From the NCBI GenBank assembly GCA_025201865.1, contig MU602721.1:33324-57138 (forward strand): a DNA stretch of 23,815 bases. The letters are read 5' to 3'. Below, in pieces: positions 1 through 8,583 of this stretch; position 1 is the stretch's first letter, and every line of letters starts with the position of its first letter. Made by a program: the position numbers and the translations under genes. The notes under the pieces are model-generated. The model ran no database searches and was not told the DNA's origin. It saw nothing but the letters and a program-made list of their open reading frames with translations. Source of the DNA: Ramicandelaber brevisporus. Taxonomy: Eukaryota; Kickxellomycota; Ramicandelaberales; Ramicandelaberaceae.

Positions 1-971
1 GGGCGGTGCTTGACAAACTTGAGCGGAACGAGCATCCATACCAGCCACCACGCACCAGTCACTGCTAGCGTGATCTGCATGCTGAAGGTGGTTTGGCCAG
101 AAAAGTACACGATAATTGTATTCATGATCACAGTGATGATACCGCCAGCATACCCAATCGCAAACCCATGACCAACCAGCGTGTTACTCGTCTCTTCAAT
201 AACACGGACAAGCTCCTTTGACTCGCTGCTGCTGCTGCTGCTGCCGTCACTGCTGGATACACGCTTCGCAGCAACCACAGCGGGATGGATGCGGATATAT
301 GTTGGCAAGTACGCTGTACAAAATACCATTGAGGTGCTATAACAAATGCTACTAATCACAATCAGAAGTGTAAACAATGGTAGCATTGCTGGTGTGTTGG
401 CTACGAGAGACACGATTCCGACCACAGCGCCAACAACACCAAATCCAAGCATGAACCCTTTGCGGTGTGTACCATGATCAGCAAATGAACCACATCCAAT
501 GCTAATCACAGCGTTGACCAGCACCGAGATAGCACTGATGTACAGAGCATACGATGTCGTATTGACCCAGCCACCACCGAATCGTGTGTAGCACTTGTAG
601 TCATTCACTGATGTATCGCATGGCGTGATGTAATCCGCCTGCACACCGCCTTTTGCCGCCAGTGACTCAAGGATCAATGAGGCATAAAAGGAAGAAGACA
701 GTGATACGGGGAACGCAGCCCAGCAGTACATTTGCCACCCGCGCATCTCTCGGTTTGTCAACACTGGCTCATTCTCGTCGCTGGCAGCAAGGATACTATC
801 AGTCTTCAACTCGTCGCCACAAACCACCATTGGAGCGACGGTTGCCGTTGCTACAGGAAGTGAGTCTCCGACTGCAAGGAGCTCGTCTTTGGTCTCAGTG
901 CTTGATGTGGATATGGTGGCCTTGGCAGCCAGGTTTGAGGACATGGGCAGTGACTGCCCGTCGTTGCTCAT
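1..971 (-). CDS. ATG22: Atg22-like vacuolar amino-acid permease, 3' end cut by window edge
   Basis: Reading the minus strand from an ATG at 969-971 gives an uninterrupted frame of 323 codons that leaves the window at base 1. After a Ser/Thr-rich tail of about 80 residues comes a REMRGWQMYCWAAFP block followed by hydrophobic helices. The LADHG-like loop motif of this MFS branch appears as SFADHGTHRKGF between two helices, and a later helix reads HGFAIGYAGGI. These match the fungal Atg22 family, which exports amino acids from the vacuole after autophagic breakdown. A run of six serines lies in the cytosolic loop before the second half. The yeast protein is about 530 residues, so roughly the last 200 are outside the window. 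The family call is confident; substrate is inferred from the family. The start has an A at -3 and no better in-frame ATG upstream. Confidence 0.85.
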   Translation of the reverse strand, partial: MSNDGQSLPMSSNLAAKATISTSSTETKDELLAVGDSLPVATATVAPMVVCGDELKTDSILAASDENEPVLTNREMRGWQMYCWAAFPVSLSSSFYASLILESLAAKGGVQADYITPCDTSVNDYKCYTRFGGGWVNTTSYALYISAISVLVNAVISIGCGSFADHGTHRKGFMLGFGVVGAVVGIVSLVANTPAMLPLFTLLIVISSICYSTSMVFCTAYLPTYIRIHPAVVAAKRVSSSDGSSSSSSESKELVRVIEETSNTLVGHGFAIGYAGGIITVIMNTIIVYFSGQTTFSMQITLAVTGAWWLVWMLVPLKFVKHR

Positions 972-1363
972 ATTGCTTGGGGAAAAGGCAGTGTGAAGGG
1001 TCGGCGTTGTGCTGGTTCTGTTTATGAAGTGACAGGAGTGTTAATGGAGGAGAGTGCGACGTGACCGTTTGTTCGTGCGTGCGTTTCTGTGCTGAGGCTG
1101 AAATGTTGTGCAAAGTGTCGTCCCAGTCACGTGTGCGAGCCATTCGGCTGTATTCGTAGCATGATATCGTTAATACGTACATGATGCCACTGGTTCGTAC
1201 GTACAATGAGACGAAGTGCGATTTTATCAGCCAATGCTCCTCTTTGGCGGCAACACCGTTCCTACGTCTTTACTCTGTCACGGCTCCCCTCCTCCTCCCC
1301 TTACTTGACGTAATGCTATGATTAAAGCCCGAATAGTTGATATTGCTGTTGAAAAGCACTTGT
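972..1363. other. Intergenic: ATG22 promoter side and 3' flank of the secreted Cys-rich gene
   Basis: No credible coding frame is seen. The stretch should hold the ATG22 promoter (reading leftwards) and the 3' untranslated region of the gene ending at 1364. A GTCACGTG E-box lies at 1126-1133, about 155 bases upstream of the ATG22 start, and a TGACGTAA CRE-like octamer at 1306-1313. A C/T-rich run (cggctcccctcctcctcccc) precedes the latter. Functional use of these sites is inference. Confidence 0.5.
1126..1133. promoter_or_regulatory. E-box GTCACGTG upstream of ATG22
   Basis: The octamer GTCACGTG contains the CACGTG palindrome bound by bHLH factors. In animals the longer GTCACGTGAC is the lysosome/autophagy (CLEAR) element; in yeasts CACGTG is used by Cbf1 and Pho4. 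It sits about 155 bases upstream of the ATG22 start codon. A single match of this length can occur by chance. Confidence 0.3.
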
Positions 1364-1708
1364 TTAATTGACTGGAGTCAATGGATGACCGTTGTTAAGG
1401 ACACTTTCGATGAGCATCTCTCTGAACCCGTCCATGCTCAAGATTGTCGCTATTGCCATGGTTTGGTTGGCCGGAGGAACGCTGCACTGTTTGACGCAGT
1501 CATACATGCAACTCACACCCTGCAAAGCACACAACGGAAGGCACAGCTGGCTGCTGGTGTTCTTGCATTTATCGCGGCACCCAAAGAACATGTCGATGCA
1601 GTCACCACCGAGGCGAGTCACACAGCCAGTAAACGTACCATTTGGCGCAACTGCCGATGTGACCGAGGTGACGAACAAGCCGACAATCGGAAGTATGATG
1701 AAACGCAT
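1364..1708 (-). CDS. Small secreted cysteine-rich protein
   Basis: The 114-residue frame starts at ATG 1706-1708 and ends at TAA 1364-1366. Residues 1-20 form a classic signal peptide (MRFIILPIVGLFVTSVTSA). The mature part has nine cysteines at 29, 37, 44, 48, 56, 60, 67, 71 and 75, with the CX3C spacing repeated as CRDKC, CLPLC, CMYDC and CVKQC. Such CX3C pairs usually staple short helices. An N-glycosylation sequon (NGT) follows the signal peptide and another (NTS) lies at about 50. The C-terminal 35 residues lack cysteines. I do not recognise the family. The architecture is that of a fungal small secreted protein; the role is unknown. The odd cysteine count suggests one free thiol or a dimer. 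Confidence 0.65.
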   Translation of the reverse strand: MRFIILPIVGLFVTSVTSAVAPNGTFTGCVTRLGGDCIDMFFGCRDKCKNTSSQLCLPLCALQGVSCMYDCVKQCSVPPANQTMAIATILSMDGFREMLIESVLNNGHPLTPVN

Positions 1709-2185
1709 TTAATGATTACTAAAAAAAAACAACTTTGGGGGTGGTAGCTGTGTATGTGCTGAGATAAAAAGAAAGGAAGGAAATGGAATGGAATGAAGTG
1801 AAAGGGATGGGATGGGATGATATGGAACGAAATACGCTCAAATACAGAAGGGAGATATCCGAAAAAGCATCGAACTGCACGTAAAGGAGACTGATGGGGA
1901 AATACAGAAGGGAGATATCCGAAAAAGCATCGAACTGCACGTAAAGGAGACTGATGGGGATAATACGAAGTGCATCTCGGTTCGCCGACTATCTTTTCCA
2001 ACTCCCCATTCCCCCTTTTTTTAATGTTTGACATGGTCTGAGATATGCACATACGGGACTGATAAAAAAACGAAGATAAAGAAAGAGTTGATTACTAAAA
2101 TTACATGAAACTACATTGAGCGAGTATACTTATTTCAGCTGCTACCCTTGAGACATACGTGCCAGTAATACAATGGTTTAATGGT
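1709..2185. other. Intergenic spacer between the two secreted-protein genes
   Basis: This 477-base stretch should contain the promoter of the Cys-rich gene, reading leftwards, and the 3' flank of the Trp/Gly-rich gene. It holds ATGGA/GATGG-type short repeats at about 1779-1825, the exact 60-bp duplication at 1841-1960, and A/T-rich runs around 2015 and 2065. The open frames across it are translations of the duplication and show no domain. Confidence 0.5.
1841..1960. repeat. Exact 60-bp tandem duplication
   Basis: Bases 1841-1900 and 1901-1960 are identical over the full 60 bases, each beginning aatacagaagggagatatcc. A third partial start (taatacgaag) follows at 1961. Perfect identity points to a recent duplication or to active homogenisation. 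It lies 130-250 bases upstream of the Cys-rich secreted gene, so it may double a promoter segment; that role is inference. Confidence 0.95.
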
Positions 2186-2422
2186 TTAATGGTGACCATA
2201 GTATCCACCATATCCGCCATATCCGCCATAGCAATCATACGGGTGCCAGTAGCACCAGCGATGGCCCCAGCCCCACCAGCCCCATAAACGCGGATCAATC
2301 TTGGTATCCGTCATCGACTCATCTGGCGTCGTGGCTGCTGTTGTGTCGACTGGAATGGCCTCCACTCCGACAAGTGCAAACACTGCCACTGGAATCAACA
2401 ATATGAACTGCGAGATACGCAT
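2186..2422 (-). CDS. Small secreted Trp/Gly/Tyr/His-rich peptide
   Basis: I place the start at ATG 2420-2422, giving 78 residues and a strong signal peptide (MRISQFILLIPVAVFALVGVEA). A longer frame runs upstream to 2572, but its extra 50 residues are Asn/Cys translations of a TGTTACAGT-type repeat and would mask the signal peptide. After a short acidic Thr-rich stretch (residues 24-43) the end is extraordinary: WGWWGWGHRWCYW, then two cysteines 7 apart, then YGGYGGYGGYYGHH. Trp/Gly/Tyr-rich tails of this type occur in some invertebrate antimicrobial peptides and in structural or metal-binding secreted peptides. No family is recognised and the function is not shown. Confidence 0.6.
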   Translation of the reverse strand: MRISQFILLIPVAVFALVGVEAIPVDTTAATTPDESMTDTKIDPRLWGWWGWGHRWCYWHPYDCYGGYGGYGGYYGHH

Positions 2423-2601
2423 GTTGTCAAAAGAATAGAATAGAATAGAAAAGTTACAGTTGCAATTGCAGGTGTTGCAGGTGTTGCAGGTGTTACAGTT
2501 GTTACAGTTGTTACAGTTGTTGTTGCTGTTGTTGTTGTCACTGTTGTCGTTGTTACAATGTTTGATTGACAAATGTGCTGTTTGGAACAGAGACTAAGTG
2601 C

Positions 2602-2621
2602 CACGGATAAACATATCCGTG
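2602..2621. promoter_or_regulatory. Perfect 8-bp inverted repeat CACGGATA-n4-TATCCGTG
   Basis: The arms CACGGATA (2602-2609) and TATCCGTG (2614-2621) are exact reverse complements around a 4-base spacer. Each arm contains GATA. The dyad is 180 bases upstream of the Trp/Gly-rich peptide start. It could bind a dimeric regulator or two GATA factors; the sequence shows only the symmetry. Confidence 0.5.
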
Positions 2622-4078
2622 TGTGAGTGTAACTGCAAATGAGAGTACGAGTGCGAATACGAGTGCGAGTGCGAGTGGTGGCGCTGGTTTAAAATTTTTT
2701 TTCGCCAACGGAGATGCGGCGTCGATCAAACAAATTCACTCTTGCCTCTTCCTCATTCTCGGTTGCATCAGAATTACTCTTGCCAAAAATAAAGACAAAC
2801 ACACAAAAAAAACAATACAGAGAATGTTTTAAAAGGGAAAAAGTGTTGAATTATACAGTAGGTCGATAAGGACAGGGAGAAGTGCAAGGTTACAATAAAG
2901 AATCGATCAGAAACAAAGTGACCGGATACAAAACTTGATCTAGTATCGGCTATACTCGATACTTGTGAGGAGAATATCGAACGGCGTGGCACTCACGGTT
3001 TGGTTTGGCGACGTGAATGGCTGTGACGAGTAAGTCTCAAAGTCGTTTAGGCTGTAGATTGCCATACTTGGACGGGTTGAAGAAGTGTGTTCTGTTCTGT
3101 GCGGGTACGTGATGTGGAATGGATGATAAAAAGAGCGAGGCAGTAAAGAATGTTTCTTCCAACAACAACAGCAAAAAGGAGGAGCTGGAGTAAGAGCGAA
3201 GTGGCGCGAGAGGAGAGAGTCTTTATAAAGATTAAGTCAGACTGAACAGCTTTTTTGTATTGGAATAGAGGAGAAAGCATGCTGCAGTCAACTTTAGAAT
3301 AGAGAAATGCACTTGTTGTTATTGTTTGGACTGGGTGGTTGTCTCCTCTGCTGTGAGTTAGTGGTACAAAAGAAAGTGGTGGAAGGAAGAAGAGAGAGAG
3401 CTAGAGAGAGAGAGGGAGAGGAAGAGAGAGGATGTGGATATCACGAATGCCATTCAGTTGCGCGTGCACTGACGCCTAATTGTTTTGTTCTCTCTCTCTC
3501 TTTTGTTCACGAGTGAGCAGGGACTCGGAGAGTGTAGGATTCAGTCGGGTAAGACTCCACGTTCGTGTAACTGTGGCAACTACATCTTCAATTGACAAAC
3601 TGGCTCAGCTCGCTTTATCATGTTCTTTCATTTCCACAACCACAATCGACATTTGCATGCGAAATGTAGGTAGAAAGGAGCCACTCTTTTTTTGAAAAGA
3701 AAAGTGATACCCGCGAACATAATCAGATGATTGATGATGATAACTCAAAAGGAACTATTGTTGTAGTGCCTGTTTGAGAGTGGTAGTCAATGGTGACTCG
3801 CTCACAGGTGGCCCGCGCTCTTTGTTATGCGAACGAAGAATGTGGATGGTGGCGTCGTCTGTTGGAAAAGCTTCCAAACGTTAGCATCCAACACCACGAG
3901 ATAGAGTGCGAAGGTTGTGCTAATCGATTGTAAATGTGACCGTCATGCGGAGGAGGGAACAATCATTTTGCGAATTGAGCATTCTTTCATTCATCAACGT
4001 GATGTCAGATGTATTATTGATGTTATAAAAGTGAGAGAGGATTAAACAGTTAATGTAATCTAAAGTAAAAGGTTGGGG

Positions 4079-4110
4079 GAGAGAGAGAGAGAGAGTGTGT
4101 GTGTGTGTGT
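4079..4110. repeat. Compound microsatellite (GA)8(GT)8
   Basis: Sixteen bases of GA units pass directly into sixteen bases of GT units, just beyond the MGM1 stop codon. A CTTT/CT-rich tract follows at about 4161-4190. It would lie in or beside the MGM1 3' untranslated region. Confidence 0.9.
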
Positions 4111-4194
4111 GGAGAAGTGAGGTGTGAATAAAAGTTAACCCAGATGCAATCTGTAATATCTCTTTCTTTCTTTCTCTCTCTCTTTTTCCATTCT

Positions 4195-7100
4195 TCAGTG
4201 AGAGCGCATGTATTGAGCTTGCATTTGTGGAGCGTGAGAATCCTGTTGTTGTTTCGGCTGCTGCTGCTGCTGCTGCTTTTGTTGTTGCTGGCGACTCTTT
4301 GCACTCTGTAATTGACGCAGGTGGCCCATAACCAACTCCAACTTCTGAGTTCGATCGATTAACTCCAGCTGCTGTGCAATTCTGGGGTTATTCAATGCGA
4401 ATTCTCTTACTTGATCTCTTCCCAATCCAAAGTATAATCTTCTGTCAACTTCTCTTGGGAACTGGAAATAAAAGTCACTCAGCAATTCTACATTGATGAA
4501 TATCACTGCCGAACTTGCCAATTTATCTGCAACTACCCTCAAGAATGCTTCTGGACATGCCGACTTGTTCTCTTCTGTGCGGCATGTTTTACTCTGCAAG
4601 GCGTCAAGGCGCAGTTGCAGAATTTGAGCGCGGTCACGGAGAAGAACGGCACGACGAGCTTGGTCAAGGACTGCAGGACTGTATGGCGAATGGTGTGTTG
4701 TGTCCTCAGTCTCAGTGTGGTGTGAGGATGCCGCTGTGGTAGCTGCCGATGCTGTTGTCCCTGTAGCTCCTTCTACCGGCGGCTGAGAGTGTGCAGAGGA
4801 GGAGTTGGCTGAAGCATTCAATGCAGCTGGACCGAGTGATGGATGCAGTGACTTGTGCTTTTCAACGTCAATCAGGTATTTTACAGCCCGGCGTAGCTTT
4901 GAAGTTCCCAGTCTCTGTTTGATGTTATTCAACGCATGCTGACATTGATCCAGCTCTTGCTGCACCATTGCAGTAGCCCGGTCAACACCGCGTTTCCACT
5001 CGTTTTGAGACACTTCAATTTCATACTTGAGAGGCTTGATTGTATTTTCAACCGAGTCAATCGTTGAATGCCATTTGCTTCTTAATAACTCATGTGCAAA
5101 CTGTCTAACTTCCTTTTGGGTGTCTGGGTGATGAACCAGTGGATAGTGTTCAGTAATATCTGATACGTTGGCCATTATTGCATCAGCCACCATTTGTGTG
5201 CTCCATCTGCCCACTCCACTCTTGGTCAGCGCTGATGTGCTACGCTCCAGTCTATGTGTCCAATAGTGGTTACGTTCCTCTGCTGAATTAATTAAACCAG
5301 TGCTATTGTTGTTGTTATTGTTGTTATTTCCAGCTGCATTGCTACCAGTGCTGCTGACGTGGCTTAGAATTGAGCTCAGCCATCTTTCTGGCGAAATCTC
5401 ATTGATACGTGGATCCGACCAATACTGCTCTGCACAGATATCCAGAATGCGCTGTTCAAAAGTGGCATCCAGTGCTTGTCTGACTTGCTCTTTGCCAAAG
5501 CTTGATGCAAAGTCTCTGAACTGTCTCTTCAACAAATCAATTGCATCCGCAGCATATGACTCTGCAGTTACCAGCTGATCATTGTACAGCACTTTGCTTT
5601 GATATCGAGCCTCCTCCAACTCCATCTGCACTGCATCAGTGATATTATCTAAATTGCGGCCCATATTCTCTTCCAGAACTGACACCAGCTTGTTGCGCAA
5701 TGTGCCAAATCCAACATTGATATCCGATCGTTGATATTCTTTGTGAGCAGAGAAGAATGCAGCCTCGGCAGCAGCGTCCGCTGTAAGAGATGATCCGTCA
5801 GCAATAGGATCAGCGTGGGCTGCCTGGCCAAATGATAGTAAGCGACGAGAGCTACCACCTACTGGAGCCACTTTGCGAGCCACACCAATGTAGCCCAGAT
5901 GAAGAGGGTAGTCTTTATTAGTAAGAATGCTGGTGCCCATGTGGGCATCAACCAAGTCCATTTTGGTTACAACTCCAATGGTTCTCATTCCCAATGGATC
6001 CACTCTGCGGCTCGCCTGCAATGCCTCAGAGTTAGCCAAGTCAACATCCGCGGCGCAAACTGCCAGAATGATGTTCGGCTCCACAATGTACTGCTCACAC
6101 AGTTGTCTGATTTTGTCTCTGAGTAGAGTTGGCTGGTTTCTGCTAGTTACCTGAATGTAGCCAGGCAAATCCACTAATTTCAAATCAGGAACATTGGGTG
6201 AGTATATGCGCAAGTCAATCGGAACTGATGATACACATTCCGATTCGGGCACTGCTTTGTTCAAATCAGTCAATGTTGATTGGATTTTGCTGAAATCATG
6301 CACTTTGCCCAGTCCAAGCTGGGGGAACTCGCCATACTCTTCAGTCGCACCAGGTGTGTGCACAAGTGTGAGTTCTATTGGTCTGCGTGTCACCATATTA
6401 GTGCCCTTTGGAAGAAATGAATGTCCAACTATTGCTTCAAGCACGGATGATTTGCCAGATGACTGCGATCCAATAACCACAATGCGTGGCAGCTTTAATG
6501 CTTCGTTGCTCACATTAACTGTGTTGAGAATGTTCTGAATCTCAATCAATCGCTTCGTCAGCTGTAGCAACGAGTTATCTGCTGCACTGCCAGGATCTGC
6601 AACATCCTCAATACGAACGCCTGTGCCTGCAACTGCCGCCATTGCCGCTGTAACTGCCGATGGAGTTGGCTCTTGCCCTCCTGCTCCGCCACTACCACCA
6701 CTACCACTACCGCTGCTATCCTGGTCAGATCTGGTGCGCCGTGAATGATCAAATGTTGCACCTGGGTCATCATCATTCTCGGCATTCTTCTCACTGTTCT
6801 TACCACTCGCTGCTGATGACGCTACCTGCTGATCATTCTTTTTAAACAGAGCCTTAAACTTATCAGACAATCCCAGCTCAGGCGCTTCCAAGTCTTTTAT
6901 GCTCTCCCAATAGCCTTTTGCATCTTCCGCTGCCTTTCCAACCCAATCTGGCGGTTTCATGGCATCTGACATTTCGTGCAATTTGTAGTTTACATAGCCA
7001 GCTGTTCCAGCTCCAACTCCAAACAATGTCACTGGCAATCGGAGTGCACTGAATGCGACTCGTGCAATCGAGGATATAAAGTAGCGGCGACTGCCAGGTG

Positions 7101-7341
7101 ACTGAAGCTGGAGTCGTGTCGTGTTTGAGGGAAGCATGGGCCGAGGCTGGCCATAGCTGAAGGATGACGAACGAAGCCGAGATGCACCTGTGGGACTGGA
7201 CAGAAGATGCATACTGCGACTGCGAACTGTATTGATCTGCTTTGTCGACAGTGCAACTGACGTCCGCGACAAAGCCAGCGTAGTAGCAACCAAAGCCGAT
7301 GGCTTCTGATGGACAGCACGCCTCGCTTGTGCCAAATACAT
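4195..7341 (-). CDS. MGM1: Mitochondrial dynamin-like GTPase (Mgm1/Msp1/OPA1)
   Basis: This 1048-residue protein drives inner-membrane fusion and cristae shaping. I start it at ATG 7339-7341; the open frame extends 19 codons to a TTG at 7398, but that prefix is Lys/Asn-rich and not a plausible start. Residues 1-85 are rich in Arg, Ser and Ala with few acids, as in a mitochondrial presequence. A hydrophobic Gly-rich segment at about 90-121 is the inner-membrane anchor. The GTPase shows GSQSSGKSS (291-299), TRRPIELT (about 318), DLPG (391-394) and TKMD (459-462). Stalk and GED-like helices fill the rest to about 1010. A weakly hydrophobic Ala-rich stretch at about 228-242 could be the rhomboid cleavage region (inference). 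Oddities are an eight-Asn run at about 672 and a Gln-rich C-terminal tail after the GED, both from triplet repeats. Confidence 0.93.
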   Translation of the reverse strand: MYLAQARRAVHQKPSALVATTLALSRTSVALSTKQINTVRSRSMHLLSSPTGASRLRSSSFSYGQPRPMLPSNTTRLQLQSPGSRRYFISSIARVAFSALRLPVTLFGVGAGTAGYVNYKLHEMSDAMKPPDWVGKAAEDAKGYWESIKDLEAPELGLSDKFKALFKKNDQQVASSAASGKNSEKNAENDDDPGATFDHSRRTRSDQDSSGSGSGGSGGAGGQEPTPSAVTAAMAAVAGTGVRIEDVADPGSAADNSLLQLTKRLIEIQNILNTVNVSNEALKLPRIVVIGSQSSGKSSVLEAIVGHSFLPKGTNMVTRRPIELTLVHTPGATEEYGEFPQLGLGKVHDFSKIQSTLTDLNKAVPESECVSSVPIDLRIYSPNVPDLKLVDLPGYIQVTSRNQPTLLRDKIRQLCEQYIVEPNIILAVCAADVDLANSEALQASRRVDPLGMRTIGVVTKMDLVDAHMGTSILTNKDYPLHLGYIGVARKVAPVGGSSRRLLSFGQAAHADPIADGSSLTADAAAEAAFFSAHKEYQRSDINVGFGTLRNKLVSVLEENMGRNLDNITDAVQMELEEARYQSKVLYNDQLVTAESYAADAIDLLKRQFRDFASSFGKEQVRQALDATFEQRILDICAEQYWSDPRINEISPERWLSSILSHVSSTGSNAAGNNNNNNNNSTGLINSAEERNHYWTHRLERSTSALTKSGVGRWSTQMVADAIMANVSDITEHYPLVHHPDTQKEVRQFAHELLRSKWHSTIDSVENTIKPLKYEIEVSQNEWKRGVDRATAMVQQELDQCQHALNNIKQRLGTSKLRRAVKYLIDVEKHKSLHPSLGPAALNASANSSSAHSQPPVEGATGTTASAATTAASSHHTETEDTTHHSPYSPAVLDQARRAVLLRDRAQILQLRLDALQSKTCRTEENKSACPEAFLRVVADKLASSAVIFINVELLSDFYFQFPREVDRRLYFGLGRDQVREFALNNPRIAQQLELIDRTQKLELVMGHLRQLQSAKSRQQQQKQQQQQQPKQQQDSHAPQMQAQYMRSH

Positions 7342-7620
7342 TTTTTTTTCAGGTTCAACTTTATTTTTTTTATTCTTGCGCTGTGAGTTTCGTGGCAAAC
7401 GAAACAGCTAAACGAGACAACATTGGCATTCGCATCCAGGCTCAAACACCAGGATGCTTGCGGGATGAATAGAGCGGTGAACGGACTCTTTATTCTTATA
7501 AAAGGGAAGAAAAAGAAAGGAAAGGAAAGGAAAGGAAGGAAGAAGTACTAATTTTTTGTATTTTTGGCTATATTATGTGACTACGACGACGACTACTACT
7601 ATTATGACTACTGCTGCTGT
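7342..7620. other. Spacer between MGM1 start and PRPP synthetase stop
   Basis: The short spacer holds the MGM1 promoter and leader, reading leftwards. A GGAAA-type purine tract at about 7504-7543 is a C/T tract on the MGM1 coding strand. A GAC/ACT triplet stretch sits at about 7579-7620, beside the neighbour's stop codon. Confidence 0.5.
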
Positions 7621-8583
7621 TTAGAGGATTTCAGCATTGAAGAGCTGAGAAACAGACTCGCCATTGTGTGTTCTCCGGATGGCCTCAGCCAGAGTTGGCG
7701 AAATGTCAATCAAGTCAATCTTTGGGCACTGGCTCTTCTTATCCTCGACTGGCAGGGTGTTGGCTACAACCACCTTCTTCAGCTGGGAATCCTTGATGAC
7801 CTCAAGTGCCTTGCCACTCAGCACACCGTGAGTAACAATTGCGTACACCTCGGTGGCTCCGTTCTGGATCAATACATCTGCTGCCTTGCCAAGAGTACCG
7901 CAGGTATCGGCCATGTCATCAACCAGAATAGCAGTCTTGCCGGAAACGTCGCCAACGAGAACCATGCGAGAGACAACGGATGCCTTCTTGCGCTCCTTGT
8001 GGATCAGCGCAAAATCGAGATTGAGGCGATCAGCAATGGCTGTGGCACGCTTGGCACCACCGGCATCTGGCGACACAATAACTGCGTTGCGCCAGTTTTC
8101 AATGTTGTCCTTGATGTAGCGAAGCATGCTCGGCTCTCCGTACAAGTTATCAACTGGACGGTCAAAGAAGCCCTGAATCTGAGAGGCATGGAGGTCAACA
8201 GTGATGACATGGTCAGTGCCAGCCACGGTCAGCAGGTTGGCAACAAGCTTGGCTGAGATTGGAGCGCGAGACTTGTCCTTGCGGTCCTGGCGGGCATATG
8301 GGAAGCATGGAATAACGGCGGTGATGCGGCGGGCAGATGCAGTCTTGCATGCAGAGACGAGAACAAGCAGCTCCATCAGCATGTCGTTGACATCTCCGCT
8401 GCCAGATTGAACAATGAACACATCTTCGTCACGAACAGACTCTCCAATCTCGACGCAGGTCTCCTGGTTGGAGTGCTTGGTAACCAAAACCTTGGCGAGG
8501 TTGATGCCCAGATGAGCGGCAATCAGCTCAGCGAGACGGCGGTGAGAGTTGCCGGCGATAATCTTGATGGAGCTTGGAGACAT
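7621..8583 (-). CDS. PRS: Ribose-phosphate pyrophosphokinase (PRPP synthetase)
   Basis: The 320-residue enzyme transfers pyrophosphate from ATP to ribose 5-phosphate to make PRPP for purine, pyrimidine, His, Trp and NAD synthesis. Seen are the ATP-binding [11 protein letters not shown] (94-104), the [11 protein letters not shown] block (130-140) with its conserved His, the flexible-loop HKERKK (195-200) and the PRPP loop [10 protein letters not shown] (221-230). The end matches the family signature [12 protein letters not shown]. Length and sequence are very close to animal PRPS1/2, without the long insertions of some yeast Prs proteins. The ATG at 8581-8583 fits the family N-terminus exactly. 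Fungi often have several paralogues that form heteromers, so I do not assign a number. The codon-aligned antisense frame is open for 230 codons because few TTA, CTA or TCA codons are used, which suggests high expression. Confidence 0.96.
   Translation of the reverse strand: MSPSSIKIIAGNSHRRLAELIAAHLGINLAKVLVTKHSNQETCVEIGESVRDEDVFIVQSGSGDVNDMLMELLVLVSACKTASARRITAVIPCFPYARQDRKDKSRAPISAKLVANLLTVAGTDHVITVDLHASQIQGFFDRPVDNLYGEPSMLRYIKDNIENWRNAVIVSPDAGGAKRATAIADRLNLDFALIHKERKKASVVSRMVLVGDVSGKTAILVDDMADTCGTLGKAADVLIQNGATEVYAIVTHGVLSGKALEVIKDSQLKKVVVANTLPVEDKKSQCPKIDLIDISPTLAEAIRRTHNGESVSQLFNAEIL

Larger units (their letters stand above)
2423..4194. other. Gene-poor 1.77-kb region
   Basis: I see no convincing gene. 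Near 2460-2535 is a run of 9-base and 3-base repeats (caggtgttg, acagttgtt). A perfect dyad is at 2602-2621, and a GAGTGCGAGTGCGAG repeat follows near 2650-2675. Two short ATG frames carry hydrophobic N-termini or cores, at 3047-3280 (-, 77 residues) and 3307-3516 (+, 69 residues), with no recognisable domain; I treat both as unproven. Near 3390-3430 is an AGAGAG tract. The right edge (4079-4110) is a GA/GT compound microsatellite in the 3' flank of MGM1. Confidence 0.5.

Noticed and set aside
2423-2572. N-terminal extension of the Trp/Gly-rich peptide to 2572
   Set aside because: The added 50 residues translate a short tandem repeat (Asn/Cys/Thr) and would bury the signal peptide that starts at 2422.
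3047-3280. 77-codon frame with a hydrophobic core, minus strand
   Set aside because: It has a good ATG, but composition alone explains the hydrophobic run and no homologue is recognised. It is kept only as a note in the intergenic entry.
7342-7398. N-terminal extension of MGM1 to position 7398
   Set aside because: The first codon there is TTG, and the added residues are Lys/Asn-rich and would precede the presequence. The ATG at 7341 gives a normal presequence.
7564-8256. 230-codon frame antisense to PRPP synthetase
   Set aside because: It is a codon-aligned shadow of an enzyme with every family motif intact on the other strand.
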